Notes under the pieces: model-generated
Seen by the model: the letters and a program-made list of their open reading frames with translations, nothing else
What the model was told of the DNA's origin: nothing
Database searches by the model: none
In this document: one piece after another, positions 12,679-23,474 of the stretch
How the letters are laid out: every line of letters begins with the position of its first letter
Numbering within the stretch: position 1 is the first letter of the stretch
Made by a program: the position numbers and the translations under genes
Assembly: GCA_033725935.1 (NCBI GenBank)
Contig: MU867098.1
Span: 248,001 to 312,000, forward strand
DNA length: 64,000 nt
DNA from: Cladorrhinum sp. PSN259
Lineage: Eukaryota; Ascomycota; Sordariomycetes; Sordariales; Podosporaceae
Direction of reading: 5' to 3'

Positions 12679-12806
12679 CGGCAACCAAAATCGGAAGATA
12701 TTGAGAGATCAGAATTGAGAGATCAGAATTGAGCTACAACTACGAAGCTAGAAGAACTGCAACGGCTATGGCTAAAGACTTACGCGCCGTTAATGGAAGG
12801 TTGTGA
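12679..12806 (+). pseudogene. short broken coding relic with a 14-bp duplication
   Basis: An open frame from 12679 is broken where the 14-mer AGAGATCAGAATTG is tandemly duplicated (12704-12717 and 12718-12731). Mentally ignoring one copy, the upstream and downstream frames agree over about 38 codons, the downstream part being rich in Ala, Arg and Lys (12732-12803), then TGA. I do not recognise the family. It may be a gene or transposon fragment, or chance. Confidence 0.25.
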
Positions 12807-13029
12807 CATCCACAATAAAGGGGCCGCCGGGGTATTTGGCATATTTGGCGAGACGGCAAGAGCGTTATTGGACAACACAACACCACAAGCTATTCCAGCT
12901 CACAAAGGCTGCAAATAGAGAACTCAAAATTCAAATTCATGACTGCATCATCCTGTCCCATCCAGGACAGGAGTAAACAATAACCTCAAGGCTATTGCAC
13001 CATAATATGTACATAGATAAAGTTAATAA

Positions 13030-14280
13030 TTACAGATTACCCCGCTCGGCCTGCTCTCTCTCAATGGCCTCAAACAGACTCTTGAAGTTGCCAGCACCAA
13101 ATCCATCAAACTCGTTTCTCTGGATGATCTCGACAAACACTGTCGGCCTGTCCATCAGCGGCTTGGTGAATAGCTGCAACAGGTAACCGCGCTCGTCATA
13201 ATCGATCAAAATGTTTAACTTCTCAATCGTATCGAGGTCCTCCTTGAGCTCCCAGTTCCTCCTCTCCGTCTTCAACCTCATCCGCATGGTCTCGTAGTAA
13301 CTCTTGGGAACATTGATGAACTCAACGCCTCTAGCGCGCATCGACGCAACGGTCTCCAGAATATTGTCGGTAAGCAATGCAATATGTTGCACGCCCGGGC
13401 CAGAGTTGAAGGTGATGTACTCCTCGATCTGGCTCTTCCTCTTTCCCCGTGCAGGCTCATTAATTGGCATCTTAACGAGATTGTTCTCGCTGGCCATGAC
13501 AATACTGCTCAGCGCGCTGAACTCGGTGCAAATCTGGCTGTCATCCACCGACCAGAACCGGTGAAATCCGAGAGAAGCCTCGTAGAACTTGCAAGCATCG
13601 TCCATCTCGTCCCAGTCCTGATTGCCAACGCAGTGATCAATGCGGTTGAGATTGACGGCCGGGTAAGTGATCGTTGAGGGTGGTGATGAGGCGGCCCGGA
13701 ACCCAGGGAGGAAAGGTCCGCTATAACCGGCACGAGAGATGAGGGTATGTGTGGTATCTCCATATGTGCGAATGACAGCCGTGCGAACAAAACCAAACTC
13801 TTTGCTTCCCGTTGTCTGGGGAGCCTGTACCAAGGTTGCGCCTCCGGCTACCGCATTGGCATACACACCATCAACATTGTCAACCTCGAATGCCACGTCC
13901 TTGACTGCATCGCCATGCTTCTCGAGATGATCGTGAATTTCTAAGAGGAGAGCCCTTTCCTCTGGGGAGATGGGCTCGTCTTCCGGCAGGTGCTTGTATG
14001 AGCGGAGGGGTGAGGTGAAGACGAAGCGGACGTCACCGTTGGCAACGACGTATGAGGCAAAGTAGCGGCTGCCAGTCTCAAGACCGCGGTAGGCAACGGT
14101 TTTGAAGCCAAAGTAGCTGCTATAGTAGGAAGCGGCCTGTTTGGCGTTACCAACCCACCAGGTGATGTGATCGTAACCGGTGAAGTTGTGGGCGGGGCTC
14201 TGGACGGCGTAGTCCGACGTTCGCGAAGGGGAGTAAGAGTTTGAGTGTACCGGGAGGTCCGAGGTGGCTGACGGGGACAT
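13030..14280 (-). CDS. hpd: 4-hydroxyphenylpyruvate dioxygenase
   Basis: Single exon, 416 residues. It converts 4-hydroxyphenylpyruvate to homogentisate, the second step of tyrosine catabolism and the precursor step for pyomelanin; cytosolic, Fe(II)-dependent. Two vicinal-oxygen-chelate domains are visible: the N-terminal one starts at YDHITWWVGN (about residue 36), the catalytic one at RIDHCVGNQ. The iron ligands are His216 (IDHCVG), His299 (GVQHIALL) and Glu384 (VEIIQR). The C-terminal GFGAGNFKSLFEAIE helix that gates the active site is complete. I chose the ATG at 14280; a GTG two codons upstream is also in frame. Length fits fungal HPPDs. It is divergent from the TTC36-like gene at 15432 across 1.15 kb. 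Confidence 0.97.
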   Translation of the reverse strand: MSPSATSDLPVHSNSYSPSRTSDYAVQSPAHNFTGYDHITWWVGNAKQAASYYSSYFGFKTVAYRGLETGSRYFASYVVANGDVRFVFTSPLRSYKHLPEDEPISPEERALLLEIHDHLEKHGDAVKDVAFEVDNVDGVYANAVAGGATLVQAPQTTGSKEFGFVRTAVIRTYGDTTHTLISRAGYSGPFLPGFRAASSPPSTITYPAVNLNRIDHCVGNQDWDEMDDACKFYEASLGFHRFWSVDDSQICTEFSALSSIVMASENNLVKMPINEPARGKRKSQIEEYITFNSGPGVQHIALLTDNILETVASMRARGVEFINVPKSYYETMRMRLKTERRNWELKEDLDTIEKLNILIDYDERGYLLQLFTKPLMDRPTVFVEIIQRNEFDGFGAGNFKSLFEAIEREQAERGNL

Positions 14281-15431
14281 GCTCACAAAACGGTTTCTTA
14301 TTGTAGGCGGTCTGGAAATTAAAGTACGGTAATGATAATGATTTTCAAAAAGGAAATGGGTACGTAGATTCTAGATAGCAAGAAATGTTGTTCAAAGGAA
14401 ACAAGGGCACCAGGCGGATTTATAGTGAGCAGAAGCATAACGGTAGGTCGGCTTAACAAGGCCCTTGTCTTTCTGGGGTTCCGTTCGTGACAACGGGGAG
14501 CAAGCTACACCACCACCCACGCCCCGGCAGTGTACGTCACAGATCTCGTGGTCCGGGTGCTGAGCTTATCGTTGGGGCGTTTTTCCCGAATTGAATCTTA
14601 GTCGAAGCCCACGGGAGACGGCCTGCCTCAAGCTGTTACGTGCTAGCAAAACGAAGGGATTCGTTTCCGGTGTTCCTATGAGGATAGTCACTTCTCGGTA
14701 TCAGGGAGATGACTTCTCGTTCCTCTGCCATTCCAGTTGTTCCCATTGGCTTCCATGTTCCCAAGTTGAATGCTGCAACCCCACGGCTGCAGGTGCACCA
14801 CCTTCCGTCTTCAGACGAAACCAAACCTAATTGCTGAGACCCTTTCCCAAGAATGACGAGAGGTAAAGCCGAGTCGAGGAAACACGCTTTGCGGGATAGC
14901 AAGGGCCGTTCGGGTTGTGGGGACGCGGAAAGGCACCGTAGTGCTGATCTCCCACGAAAGCCGAACAAAGCCGCGCCTGGCCGAGCTATACAGCCAACAC
15001 CGCACCTTGTCGGTCTATGGCCGTTGCTGACCGTCGCATGTAAACGACCAAAATGATTCCGTGCATTTGACAGTTTTTGGTGTTGAATAGCGTTCGTGGT
15101 TAGTAAGTCACCAAGGAAATAATCATTGATGACCGACTCAGGTGACCTCCAACACCCTGATGTCCAGCACCCCGTGCCGGTCCTCCCACCCGCTTTTGCC
15201 CCTCAGCCAGGACTGGGAACGTCTCACAGATATCTGTCACCCCAACGAAAACATCAGTGTGCCCATTGCGGTCATTTGAGTATTATTTTTCAGTCAAGAT
15301 TTGATTCCCCTCGCAGCACCAGCTCGCAGCACTGCCAATTGAGACACACAACACCCACCAGCACTGAAGAACTAGATTCTGCTGCATCATAATCAACGAA
15401 CCTCCAGAAGGCGTATCAGCAATTGCCCACA
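14281..15431. other. bidirectional promoter region, HPPD / TTC36-like
   Basis: 1151 bp separate the two divergent start codons. No gene is supported. A CRE-like TACGTCA lies at 14533-14539, nearer the HPPD side. No uninterrupted repeat or obvious shared palindrome was found. The TTC36-like start has a strong fungal context (CACAATGG). Confidence 0.6.
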
Positions 15432-16223
15432 ATGGAACACGTATCGTTAAGCCTGCGGGATATCAACGTCCTCGAGAAAATGAAGGATCCCGAGTCGGAT
15501 CCATCACTCGCTGTTCAAATTGACCCAACCCTGCCGAAAGACCCGCACATCTCCGATCAAGAAATATACCAGGCGCTCTCCCAGCAAGAACGAGATATAA
15601 TCCTCTCCATTTCTAGCCTTGAGGTTGCAAGTGTTAAGCAAGCAAATCCCAAAACAGATGTCGTCGAGGGATATCACAAGGCAATTTCGAGATTCGGCCA
15701 ACTAGTCCACCAGTATCCGGAATATGCGAGTGTGAGAAACAACCGGGCCCAGGCGCTGAGGAGGCTGTATGGCGATTCGATGCTGATTGCCGATGCCCCG
15801 AGGTCGCCCGAAGCGTTGCTCCACAATGTTGACGAAACCGAGCGGTTGGAAGCATCAAGGACGGCATTAAGTGATTTGGATCGCGCCATCTCACTGCTCA
15901 CTCCCACCGTGCCATATTCGAGATTGTCACCGCAGGTTGTCAAGACGCTGGCAAATGCGCACACTCAGCGAGCTGCCATGTACCTCAGGACTTCCAAGCT
16001 CATGGTTTCGCACTCTATCTCGGTGGACGCTTCAAGGCCGGAATCGAAGTGGACAAAGCTGGATTTCGAAACAAATGCGTCGAGAGACTTCGCAATGGGA
16101 GGCAGATACGGGAATCAAACTGCAAAGGGGTTGGCCGTGGCCACGAACCCAACCGCTAAGCTCTGTGGACAGATGGTTCGGGAAGCGATGAAGAGGGAGT
16201 ATGGCCCGGATTACGCATCGTGA
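15432..16223 (+). CDS. ttc36: TPR-repeat protein, TTC36 homologue
   Basis: Single exon, 263 residues. The core (about residues 75-215) is a set of TPR-type helices with the features ASVRNNRAQALRRLYGD, TALSDLDRAISLL and LANAHTQRAAMYLR. The C-terminal signature DFAMGGRYGN followed by NPTAKLCGQMVREAM matches the TTC36 family, where TPRs end in a conserved Asn-Pro-Ala-Leu-Cys box. The family is a presumed co-chaperone or scaffold; mouse TTC36 has been reported to protect 4-hydroxyphenylpyruvate dioxygenase from degradation. That HPPD is the divergent neighbour makes the same role likely here, but this is inference. The start is the ATG at 15432 (context CACAATGG); a TTG three codons upstream is in frame but not a likely start. 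About 75 residues longer than the human protein, mostly at the N terminus. Confidence 0.88.
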   Translation: MEHVSLSLRDINVLEKMKDPESDPSLAVQIDPTLPKDPHISDQEIYQALSQQERDIILSISSLEVASVKQANPKTDVVEGYHKAISRFGQLVHQYPEYASVRNNRAQALRRLYGDSMLIADAPRSPEALLHNVDETERLEASRTALSDLDRAISLLTPTVPYSRLSPQVVKTLANAHTQRAAMYLRTSKLMVSHSISVDASRPESKWTKLDFETNASRDFAMGGRYGNQTAKGLAVATNPTAKLCGQMVREAMKREYGPDYAS

Positions 16224-16224
16224 C

Positions 16225-16282
16225 GGTGATGACTGTATGGGTTCATGGGAAGCGGTGATGACTGTATGGGTTCATGGGAAGC
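16225..16282. repeat. 29-bp perfect tandem duplication
   Basis: Two adjacent identical 29-bp units (16225-16253 and 16254-16282) begin one base after the TTC36-like stop codon, in the 124-183 bp between the convergent TTC36-like and NCE101 genes. It is probably a recent replication-slippage duplication in the 3' UTR. Confidence 0.95.
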
Positions 16283-16406
16283 GATGATTTCAGCGTCGAT
16301 TAATATTTTGAATGTGGGTTGCGCAGGTATGATTGGGACTTGGTCGATTCTGTCGTCTCCGGATCATTCGGGATGTATGAAAAGTCCTCAAGTACAAAAT
16401 GTAGAC

Positions 16407-16641
16407 TATGAGCTTCTTGCAAGGCCGAACCGTCTGCAGTAATGAACAGATTAGTGAGAATGCTACCTCATGAAAGCAAACACTGAAAAACATACCGACG
16501 GAGTGTATCCAAAGTTTCCTGTGTTGTCCTGCCCTTCTCCTTCTCCTCGCGATTGATCCTCGTCGCAGCGGCAGCGGCGCCAATGAACACAGCAAAGATG
16601 GGGTCCGCAACGCGGGAGATGATATATGCTTGGGCAGCCAT
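16407..16641 (-). CDS. nce101: NCE101-family small membrane protein
   Basis: Two exons, 16641-16496 and 16434-16407, 57 residues. The protein starts MAAQAYIISRVADPIFAVF, a hydrophobic segment, continues IGAAAAATRINREEKEKG and ends RRRFGLARSS. This matches the fungal NCE101 (non-classical export protein 1) family in length, the DPIFAV segment and the REEKEKG turn. The yeast protein was named from a screen for leaderless export; the biochemical role is unclear. The 61-nt intron (donor GTATGT, acceptor CTGCAG) interrupts an Arg codon. It is too short for most gene finders. Divergent from the L27 gene, convergent with the TTC36-like gene. Confidence 0.8.
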
Positions 16642-17083
16642 TATTGAACGTTTACACGTAGTGTGGGCAGGTATGAAATCTGGAGATGTGGTACTTTGAA
16701 AATTGGCGAAGTTCGAAGCTTGGAAGTTCTATCATGAGCAAAGACCCCTCAATCAGATTACCCCACTTTTCGCTGTTGGGAGAGCTTGGCGAAGTCGAGA
16801 CACACCTCAAAAAAGAGCACAGGCCACGCTTACTCATCGTTTAGGACCCGTGGCACGGACCAACCAAGTTTGCCCGCTCGAATTTTGGCAGCCCACAAAC
16901 TGGAAATTATTTTGGGTACCTCCTCAAAGACTGGTTCTTGCCTCACTCTCCGTGCCCGCAGTCGACCTCAGGGAAAGGTAAACAGGTACGTCGCGTCGCC
17001 ATCTTTCTCCAGTCTTGCCAGAGGACCAATCCCGAATTTTTTCTTCAGCCTCTAACTCAACCTTGTCCAGCAGAACCGACAAA
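16642..17083. other. bidirectional promoter, NCE101 / rpl27
   Basis: 442 bp between divergent starts. No gene. I saw no telobox, CRE or other recognisable ribosomal-protein promoter element in it. Confidence 0.6.
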
Positions 17084-17834
17084 ATGAAGTTCCTTAAGAC
17101 TTCCAGAGTGTGCCTCGTCACCCGGGGTCGTTATGCCGGCAAGAAGGTACGGCCATTTTTTTCGCATCGAACATATCCCAATCTCCTAAACTTGTCGCTG
17201 CCGCTGCCGCCGTAATGTATTGGAATTTCGAATCGCACGAATTGGAGGGATATTGGGACTCCGGATTGAAGGAAGAAACACCGATGGTCATGGAAAGGCT
17301 TTGCTGGGGCGGCGACGGCGACGACGACGACGGCAGCAGCAGCGGCGAGAGAAACGATTCTTGCTTTGGGAGAAGGAGGATTTTGCAGGAATAACAGGAA
17401 ATACTGACTGGGCAATCGTTCTAGGTCGTCATTATCTCCCCCGTCGACAACGGCAGCAAGACCCACCCCTACGGCCATGCCATCGTTGCTGGCATCGAGC
17501 GGTATCCTAGCAAGATCACCCGCCGCATGTCCAAGACCAGACAGGAGAAGCGCTCCAAGGTCAAGCCCTTTATCAAGGTCATCAACTACAACCACTTGAT
17601 GCCCACCCGCTACACCCTTGAGCTCGAGGGCCTCAAGTCCGCCGTCTCCGCCGACACTTTCAAGGAGGTTTCCCAGCGTGAGGACGCCAAGAAGAACATC
17701 AAGAAGGTTCTCGAGGAGCGCTACACCAGCGGCAAGAACCGGTGGTTCTTCACCCCTCTCAGTATGTCTTTATCCACAGTCCTGAATAGGTGGACAGCTT
17801 CAACTAACCAACAATTTCTCCAACAGAGTTCTAA
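17084..17834 (+). CDS. rpl27: 60S ribosomal protein L27 (eL27)
   Basis: Three exons, 17084-17146, 17425-17761 and 17827-17834, 135 residues. Structural protein of the large ribosomal subunit. The N terminus MKFLKTSRVCLVTRGRYAGKK carries the KOW-like motif, followed by VVIISPVDNGSKTHPYGHA, ITRRMSKTRQEKRSKVKPF and YNHLMPTRYTLELE, ending WFFTPLKF; the length is that of the family (135-136). The first intron is long for this genome (278 nt, donor GTACGG, acceptor TTCTAG) and cuts after Lys21, as is common in ribosomal protein genes. The last exon has only eight coding bases (Lys-Phe-stop). The context of the start is CAAAATGA. Confidence 0.98.
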
Positions 17835-19385
17835 ATGGTTCTTTTTTTCCTCAAAGCGGCTGGGCGGGGCGAACGGGTTTCTTGGGGCTGTACACAGCAA
17901 CTTATGGAATAAAATCTGAAGCTTCACTAAGCTGAATTTTTTTTAACGGCATTTGAACGACACGCTACTTTTGTGGTTCTGTTCTGGCGTTTTATCGCGT
18001 TCCCCACTACCACCACCCTCCAACCCAGAGTTTGGGTTGCACAATGATATCCTGCGATTTCCGCATAATGATAAAACAAGGCCGGGTCCCCGAAAAGCTC
18101 CTCTTGCGTTGTGGTAGAAACCAGGAATATCGGGGATTGCTGGCGGGTAGTGTGATGTTCCGGCAAATGGGTATTTAAAAAGAATACAAAACGGGACAAC
18201 ACTCTATCTAGGACGAGTCAATGAAGTATTGAGTACAGCGGCCCTACCTAGTCTTCTTGACCTGTGATACCATAGCCAACCAAAACCCCCAATCAACCGA
18301 GATGAGAGAGAGAGAGAACAGAGATTTGCCCCCGGACGCTTGTAAAGGATGTCTACAAGTATTTATGTTGTCATGGTTCCATTCATTTTACCTCAAAGTC
18401 TGTTTGTATTTGCCAATTGAAATGGCAGTTCGATACAAACACACAGGCAGTCAGTCCATCCTCACTCCCGGTTCCTGCCATACATACTATTGCTGTCACT
18501 TGTTGTACCCTCCCCTCACCTCCGGCTTGTTTTGAAAGTTACCCCTGAGTTTTCTCAAGACCTCTCTACCTCTCTCTCTCTCTCTCTCTCTCTCATTTCC
18601 GCGTCCCGTTCCTCATTACACTGAATGTGTCAAACTGTTTTCCCCCCCCAAAAAAAATCTACTTGTGCAACGTTACACATTACACATTTTATCATATCAC
18701 TGTCAAAATTGCAGGATTGCTCAGAGATTGCGTCTTTTACATATACTTAATCACTTATTTTACACCTCGTCCCTTCCTGGTATACACACATGAAAGCATC
18801 AAGACTACCAGTACTAGCACACATGAGACACACATATATATAGCAAAATTTTGTTTCATTCATGAACAAATCCTTTAAGCCTAACCTGTACCCCCTATAC
18901 CATTCGATTGAACCCTATCCTTGTTCCACTCGTTTTTTCTCGTCTATAAATGCAAACCACATTCCCTTGACCCTTCCCAACCAGCCTCTCTCTCCCCAAC
19001 CATTCTCCCAACCACAATGTGCTCTCAAAAATGGATACACAGAAAAACAAAGGCAACAAGAAAAAAAAAAAAGGAAGAAAGAAACCGCTCTATGTACTCG
19101 CAATGGGGTGATTATGACGTGTTCGGCTTTTCGTAGTCATCAGATTTATTATGTCGAAATTTTTGTATGTTTGAAATATGAAGAGGACTCCAACATTGCC
19201 TCATCATTTCTAAGATCAAAAGAGTGTAAAGAGCTTTCGACGACATGAGGAAGAAATAACTCCAGCTCGTATTATACTCCATATTGTAAAGGGTGTGTGA
19301 GGCGAAACGGAGCACTTGGAAATATTGTATGAAAGAAATCGGGGGAGCCACATTAATTCCTTAAAAGCATTACTGTCTCACACTC
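17835..19385. other. convergent spacer, rpl27 / transporter 3' ends
   Basis: 1.55 kb with no supportable gene. It contains a CT dinucleotide tract at about 18569-18594 and an A-run near 19061-19073. Short frames here have no recognisable features. Confidence 0.6.
18569..18594. repeat. CT dinucleotide microsatellite
   Basis: About 13 CT units in non-coding DNA between the convergent rpl27 and transporter genes. Confidence 0.9.
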
Positions 19386-20799
19386 TTATGCCTTGATGAT
19401 GCCGCTGATCTTGGTCTTGGCATCATTGAGATACTCGGTGGGATCCATGCCGGGTGCATAGCTGGGAGCAAGTCCGCCGAGAAGTACGAACATGGTCATG
19501 ACCGCAAAGAGCATGATCGAGATTCGGCGCAGGATGGGCCGACGGTTACCGAAGTCTGCCCATTGGCGGCCGGCCTCGCCGGCATAGCCCTTGATCGCCT
19601 CGTAACCGAGCTTGTAGTAAACCATGCCGCCCAGAGCAATGCTGTAACCGAAGAACTGGAGGCCGGTAACTTGAGTGCCCCAGATGATCATCGAGGCAAC
19701 GACGAGGAGGACGTCCTTAAGCACGCCGCAGAGGGTGAGGACCAAGGAAGAGGTCTTGCCGATCAAAAAGACGACCGAGACATTGAGGGCAAAGGCGCAA
19801 AGACCGTTGAGGAGGAGGGTGAAGAGACCGACGTCATAGATCTGGTCCATGCTTATCTTGGGCACCTCCCAGAAAAGGGCAACCGCGAAGTTCATTGCAG
19901 CGCAAACAGGGGCGAAGTAGTAAAGAGAGACCAGAGGATCCATCTTGTACTCAGCGGAGCTCAGAAGGCGCTGAACCATGGTCAGGCGGAGAGCCTCAAA
20001 GGCAATGCCGAAGATCTGGTAGACGAATCCGATCCAGACAAACTTAATCTCGCCAAGCGAGGCAATAACAACACCGACGACGATAATGGAGACGTTGAGG
20101 AAGACCTTAAGGTTCGGCGTGGAGACGCCAAGAGCCCAGCTGGAAATAAGAACGGCAACGGGCGTAGTGGCCTAGGTTTTCTTGGTGTCAGCGCATATCC
20201 AAGGCGGGCGGAGAGTCCTATGATGGAACTGGCGGTGGAACCAACCTTGAGCATCTGGATGAAGGCAACACTGAGGTACAGGTAGGTCAAGTTGCCGCAA
20301 ATCAAACTCAAGCTGAAGAAGAAGCCGATGGGGACAATGGCGCGGAGGTAAACCCGGCCCGTCATCTTCACCGTCTTACGGCCATCGAGAAGCGTCGTGT
20401 ACCGGGCAAGGAGCTGGGTCATGATTGTCGCGAAGGTCAAGTGCCATGTTGTCAAGATGACCGGGTACTCTGCGAAGCAGCAGTCTTAGCATCATCTCAT
20501 CGTCGTCTTCGTCCTATTGTTGTCCTTACCGAACTGAAGAGTGGAGAGAATCCATTTATTGAAAAGGATGACCGACGAACTGAGGGTAATCCAGATGCTG
20601 AGAAAGGGAATGCATTAGCGACTTAGCCATTACACGCATTCGTGCCGCGTCACTCGCAGGTCGGCTGAACTCACCTAACATAAACGGCGGGATGGAGTGA
20701 TGGCTTTGGAGGCTGCAACTTCTCGACGTCGGGGTTGATTGTGGGGAGAGAATCTCGGGGGGTATCGCCCGAGGCGCGGCTCTTGTCTTCGACGCCCAT
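19386..20799 (-). CDS. TPT / nucleotide-sugar type transporter (DMT superfamily)
   Basis: Four exons, 20799-20675, 20597-20530, 20469-20246 and 20171-19386, 400 residues. Membrane protein with about ten hydrophobic segments; the family exchanges organic phosphates or nucleotide sugars across Golgi or plastid-like membranes. Family hallmarks are VYVSIWITLSSSVILFNKW, TTWHLTFATIMTQ, the FIQMLK-ATTPVAVLISSWALG junction recreated by splicing, and KTSSLVLTLCGVLKDVLLV. The C terminus is hydrophilic after the last membrane helix. Introns are 77, 60 and 74 nt; the third has a non-consensus donor GTTGGT but a clear branch point (GCTGAC) and acceptor CCTAG. The substrate cannot be read from sequence. 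Confidence 0.92.
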
Positions 20800-23474
20800 C
20801 GTGGATGTTTGCGACGACTCGGCTGGTGGAAATGATCAAGGTGCGGTGGTGGAGTGTGTGCGAGGAAGATGTCGGGGTCCAGAAAATAGAGAAGAGAAAG
20901 CCAAGCCGCGGCGGTCGGTCAAGGTGTTGCCCTCAACGCAGCAGATGGAGACGGTCGGACGGGGAAACGAAACGAGTGGATGGCCAAGCCTGCTGCAACC
21001 GTTGGTGAAGATTCGACAACTACTAGGTGCGCGCGTGGATGAAGAATGCCAATTAAACCGTGTTGTGATCCAGGAAATATCCTCGAGAAGACCTCGTGTT
21101 GTGGTTGTGTTGTGAGGTGTAGGTAGGGCTCGTTCCTGGATTTCCTCGAACGGGGGTGGTGCTTGAGCCAGGCGTCCAGGTTGGGACTTTTTTTTTAGGG
21201 GGCGGCTGTGACCTGTCGCTCTGGTGTGGGTTGCGTCCCAGGGGAAATCTGGAAATCTGCCAATCAAGGCCTTTGGTTTGGGAAATTGGGACAGGGGTAC
21301 GAACAGATTACAGATTTGACGGTTGACTGCGTTTTTGTGTCTTTATTGCCAAACAAACAAGAACTCGAAAAAATCTCAGACTCGAGGCCCGTGGATCAAC
21401 AATGTCTCAATCCAACAGACAGCTTTGACAGTCACACGTTTCCACGAGATGCAGCATGTCAAGAGCTGCTTTTGTTTTTTTGCACTGTTTGGGAGAAGCA
21501 TGCAGTCTTAGTGATGATGTGGCTAATGGTCCGTGCATTTCGGAGGCATTGATAGGGCCATTGATAGCCCCAAATGCGTCGCGCCGTTAGCAGATTTCAT
21601 CATGCTCTAACCCGAATGGGCAACCTTGCGATTGAGTTTACGGTTTTCTCAGATCTTGTTCTACACTTCAGCATAAGTAACATTCATTTACAGTGGCAGT
21701 AAACGGGCGTATCTTTTACAGATTCTGTGCGACATAGGCCATGAAGGCATGTCTCGTCGAATCAGAAGCCATCTCTGTGTCACATGTGTTGTCGACTCCA
21801 TCCAATCATTTATGTGTTGTTTGCTGTCTCTTTAAAGTTCGAATCACCGCCAACATGCTTGCTTGTCAACGGCGCATGCATCTATGGAAAGGCATGCCCA
21901 AGCTCCTCCCCATGCTCATCTTGAACCTCAGACATCCAATGGTCAACCGAGTTCTCCGGCGGGGTCTGTATGAAGGTAGGAGGATGCCAAACTATGACTA
22001 CATCAACAAACCAACCGCCGCAGCCTCCACGTTTTGAGATCAGAGAGATGGATCATGTGTTTTTAGGCCTCTGAACATCCTGTCAGCACGTACGTTGATC
22101 CGCAGTGGCACATAGAACAAATGCGGCCACAAGAGGCGCTTTAGTTCCGCGCCGGCATTTGAAGAAAGCTTCGCTCTCTCAGCTTGCATCATGTACATGT
22201 ACATTCACCGCTTGTGTGTTTGCCACACTCTGCTCGGGTAGTACTGCATAACCGGTGGCTCCCACAGACAGGACCGGGAGAAAGGCCGCGGTCTGTGGCG
22301 TGTCGGCCAGTTGTCTGAATCGTCAGCGGTAGTAGGATGGTGGCATCGATCTTTCGGCGATCATTCTGTACTTGATGTTTGAAACAAGGTTGAGGAGCAC
22401 AAGAGGCGGAAGCAGCTCCATGTCTGCCCACTTGACACAGCTGCAGCAGCTGTTGTGACCCGTACTTGGCGAGCTCTTGGAACCGTTAGATACTGCTAGA
22501 GCAGCAGCTGTTGGTGTATTCGTCAATTGTCATTGACCAACAGGAAAATATGGATCAATAATTACATGTGTAGATAGCTTGCTCATCACAATGTCAATCA
22601 TAATCTTGAGACAGCCGCACCGCTGGAACTGTTGATATCCAGCCACCCACTGACATTCCCCTGTCTCTCCCGCCGTCGGAGCTTCGGGAGGCTGCATCAA
22701 ACGACAAAAAGGGACTCGGCATAAAATCGAAACATCACCGCCTTCTCAGCAAGAGACAGTCCTTATTCCCTGCCTTTTTCTTTAAGGCCACCCCTGGCTG
22801 CCCACAGGTGGGATGCCGCGTTACCCCCGCTATCGTTCCGGTTTTCCACATGCCCTCATTTAACTTCCTGTCGCTCTGTTGTTGTTTCGGTGTTGCAATA
22901 ATCTTATTTTCTCTGATAACAATGAGATGGTTGCCTTCGTGTTGAGATGGAGGGGCAACGTGGTACCGCTTCGGATATCTTGCGTGCATAGATGCATCAC
23001 TAAACTTTGATAGCTGCCGTGTCCCCTCCCAAGACGCTGCAGGTGAGATGCGCTGGTGCGCAGGGATCGTTACCAACAGACAGGGGTGTTGAGTGTTGTT
23101 GATCCGAGCGCCCAGCGGGATTCTTCAGTTGCATGACCCACTCCATCCAACCATGCGTGGGTCAAACAATTTTAGCCCCTCCATCTGGACCCCCTTTTTT
23201 TTCTGGAAGTGGAAGTCGCGGTCTGGACTAGCAGCTGTAGCAACGAACCAAGCTGGAACAAGTCACCGCCTTCAGAACCACATTCGTCTCCTCAGGCCCA
23301 AAGAGGGGGGGTCTTTCCATCTGTGTTGCTGCCCTGTCCTGTTCTTTAACCACGCCTTCCCCAACAATCATCTCGAGATCTGTTGCGAGTTACCTTGCAC
23401 CTCAGTCTCACCAATTTCTCCAAACAAACCCTCAGATTCCCCAGCCTGTACACAAGTGTTAAACTTTCCCCACA
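20800..23474. other. long divergent spacer, transporter / UGM
   Basis: 2.7 kb between divergent starts without a supportable gene. Small frames (for example 21741-22037) show no domain, no splice-linked continuation and no composition typical of the neighbouring genes. A perfect 14-bp palindrome ATGTACATGTACAT lies at 22191-22204. Confidence 0.55.

Larger units (their letters stand above)
10122..13029. other. long upstream region of the PAS hybrid kinase
   Basis: 2.9 kb without a supportable gene. It holds the kinase promoter and leader, an upstream ORF at 10125-10211, a perfect CRE palindrome at 11790-11797, a tRNA-like relic at about 12461-12545 and a short broken coding relic at about 12679-12806, each listed separately. 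A G-run lies at about 10379. The part near 13029 is the 3' flank of the dioxygenase gene. Confidence 0.6.

Noticed and set aside
17131..17595. 154-codon frame antisense to rpl27
   Set aside because: Spans the rpl27 intron and exon 2; Ala/Val-repeat shadow.
19563..20285. 240-codon frame antisense to the transporter gene
   Set aside because: Shadow of a well-supported four-exon gene; charged, repetitive composition.
22191..22204. Perfect palindrome ATGTACATGTACAT
   Set aside because: Low-complexity palindrome of alternating dinucleotides; no gene or motif context.
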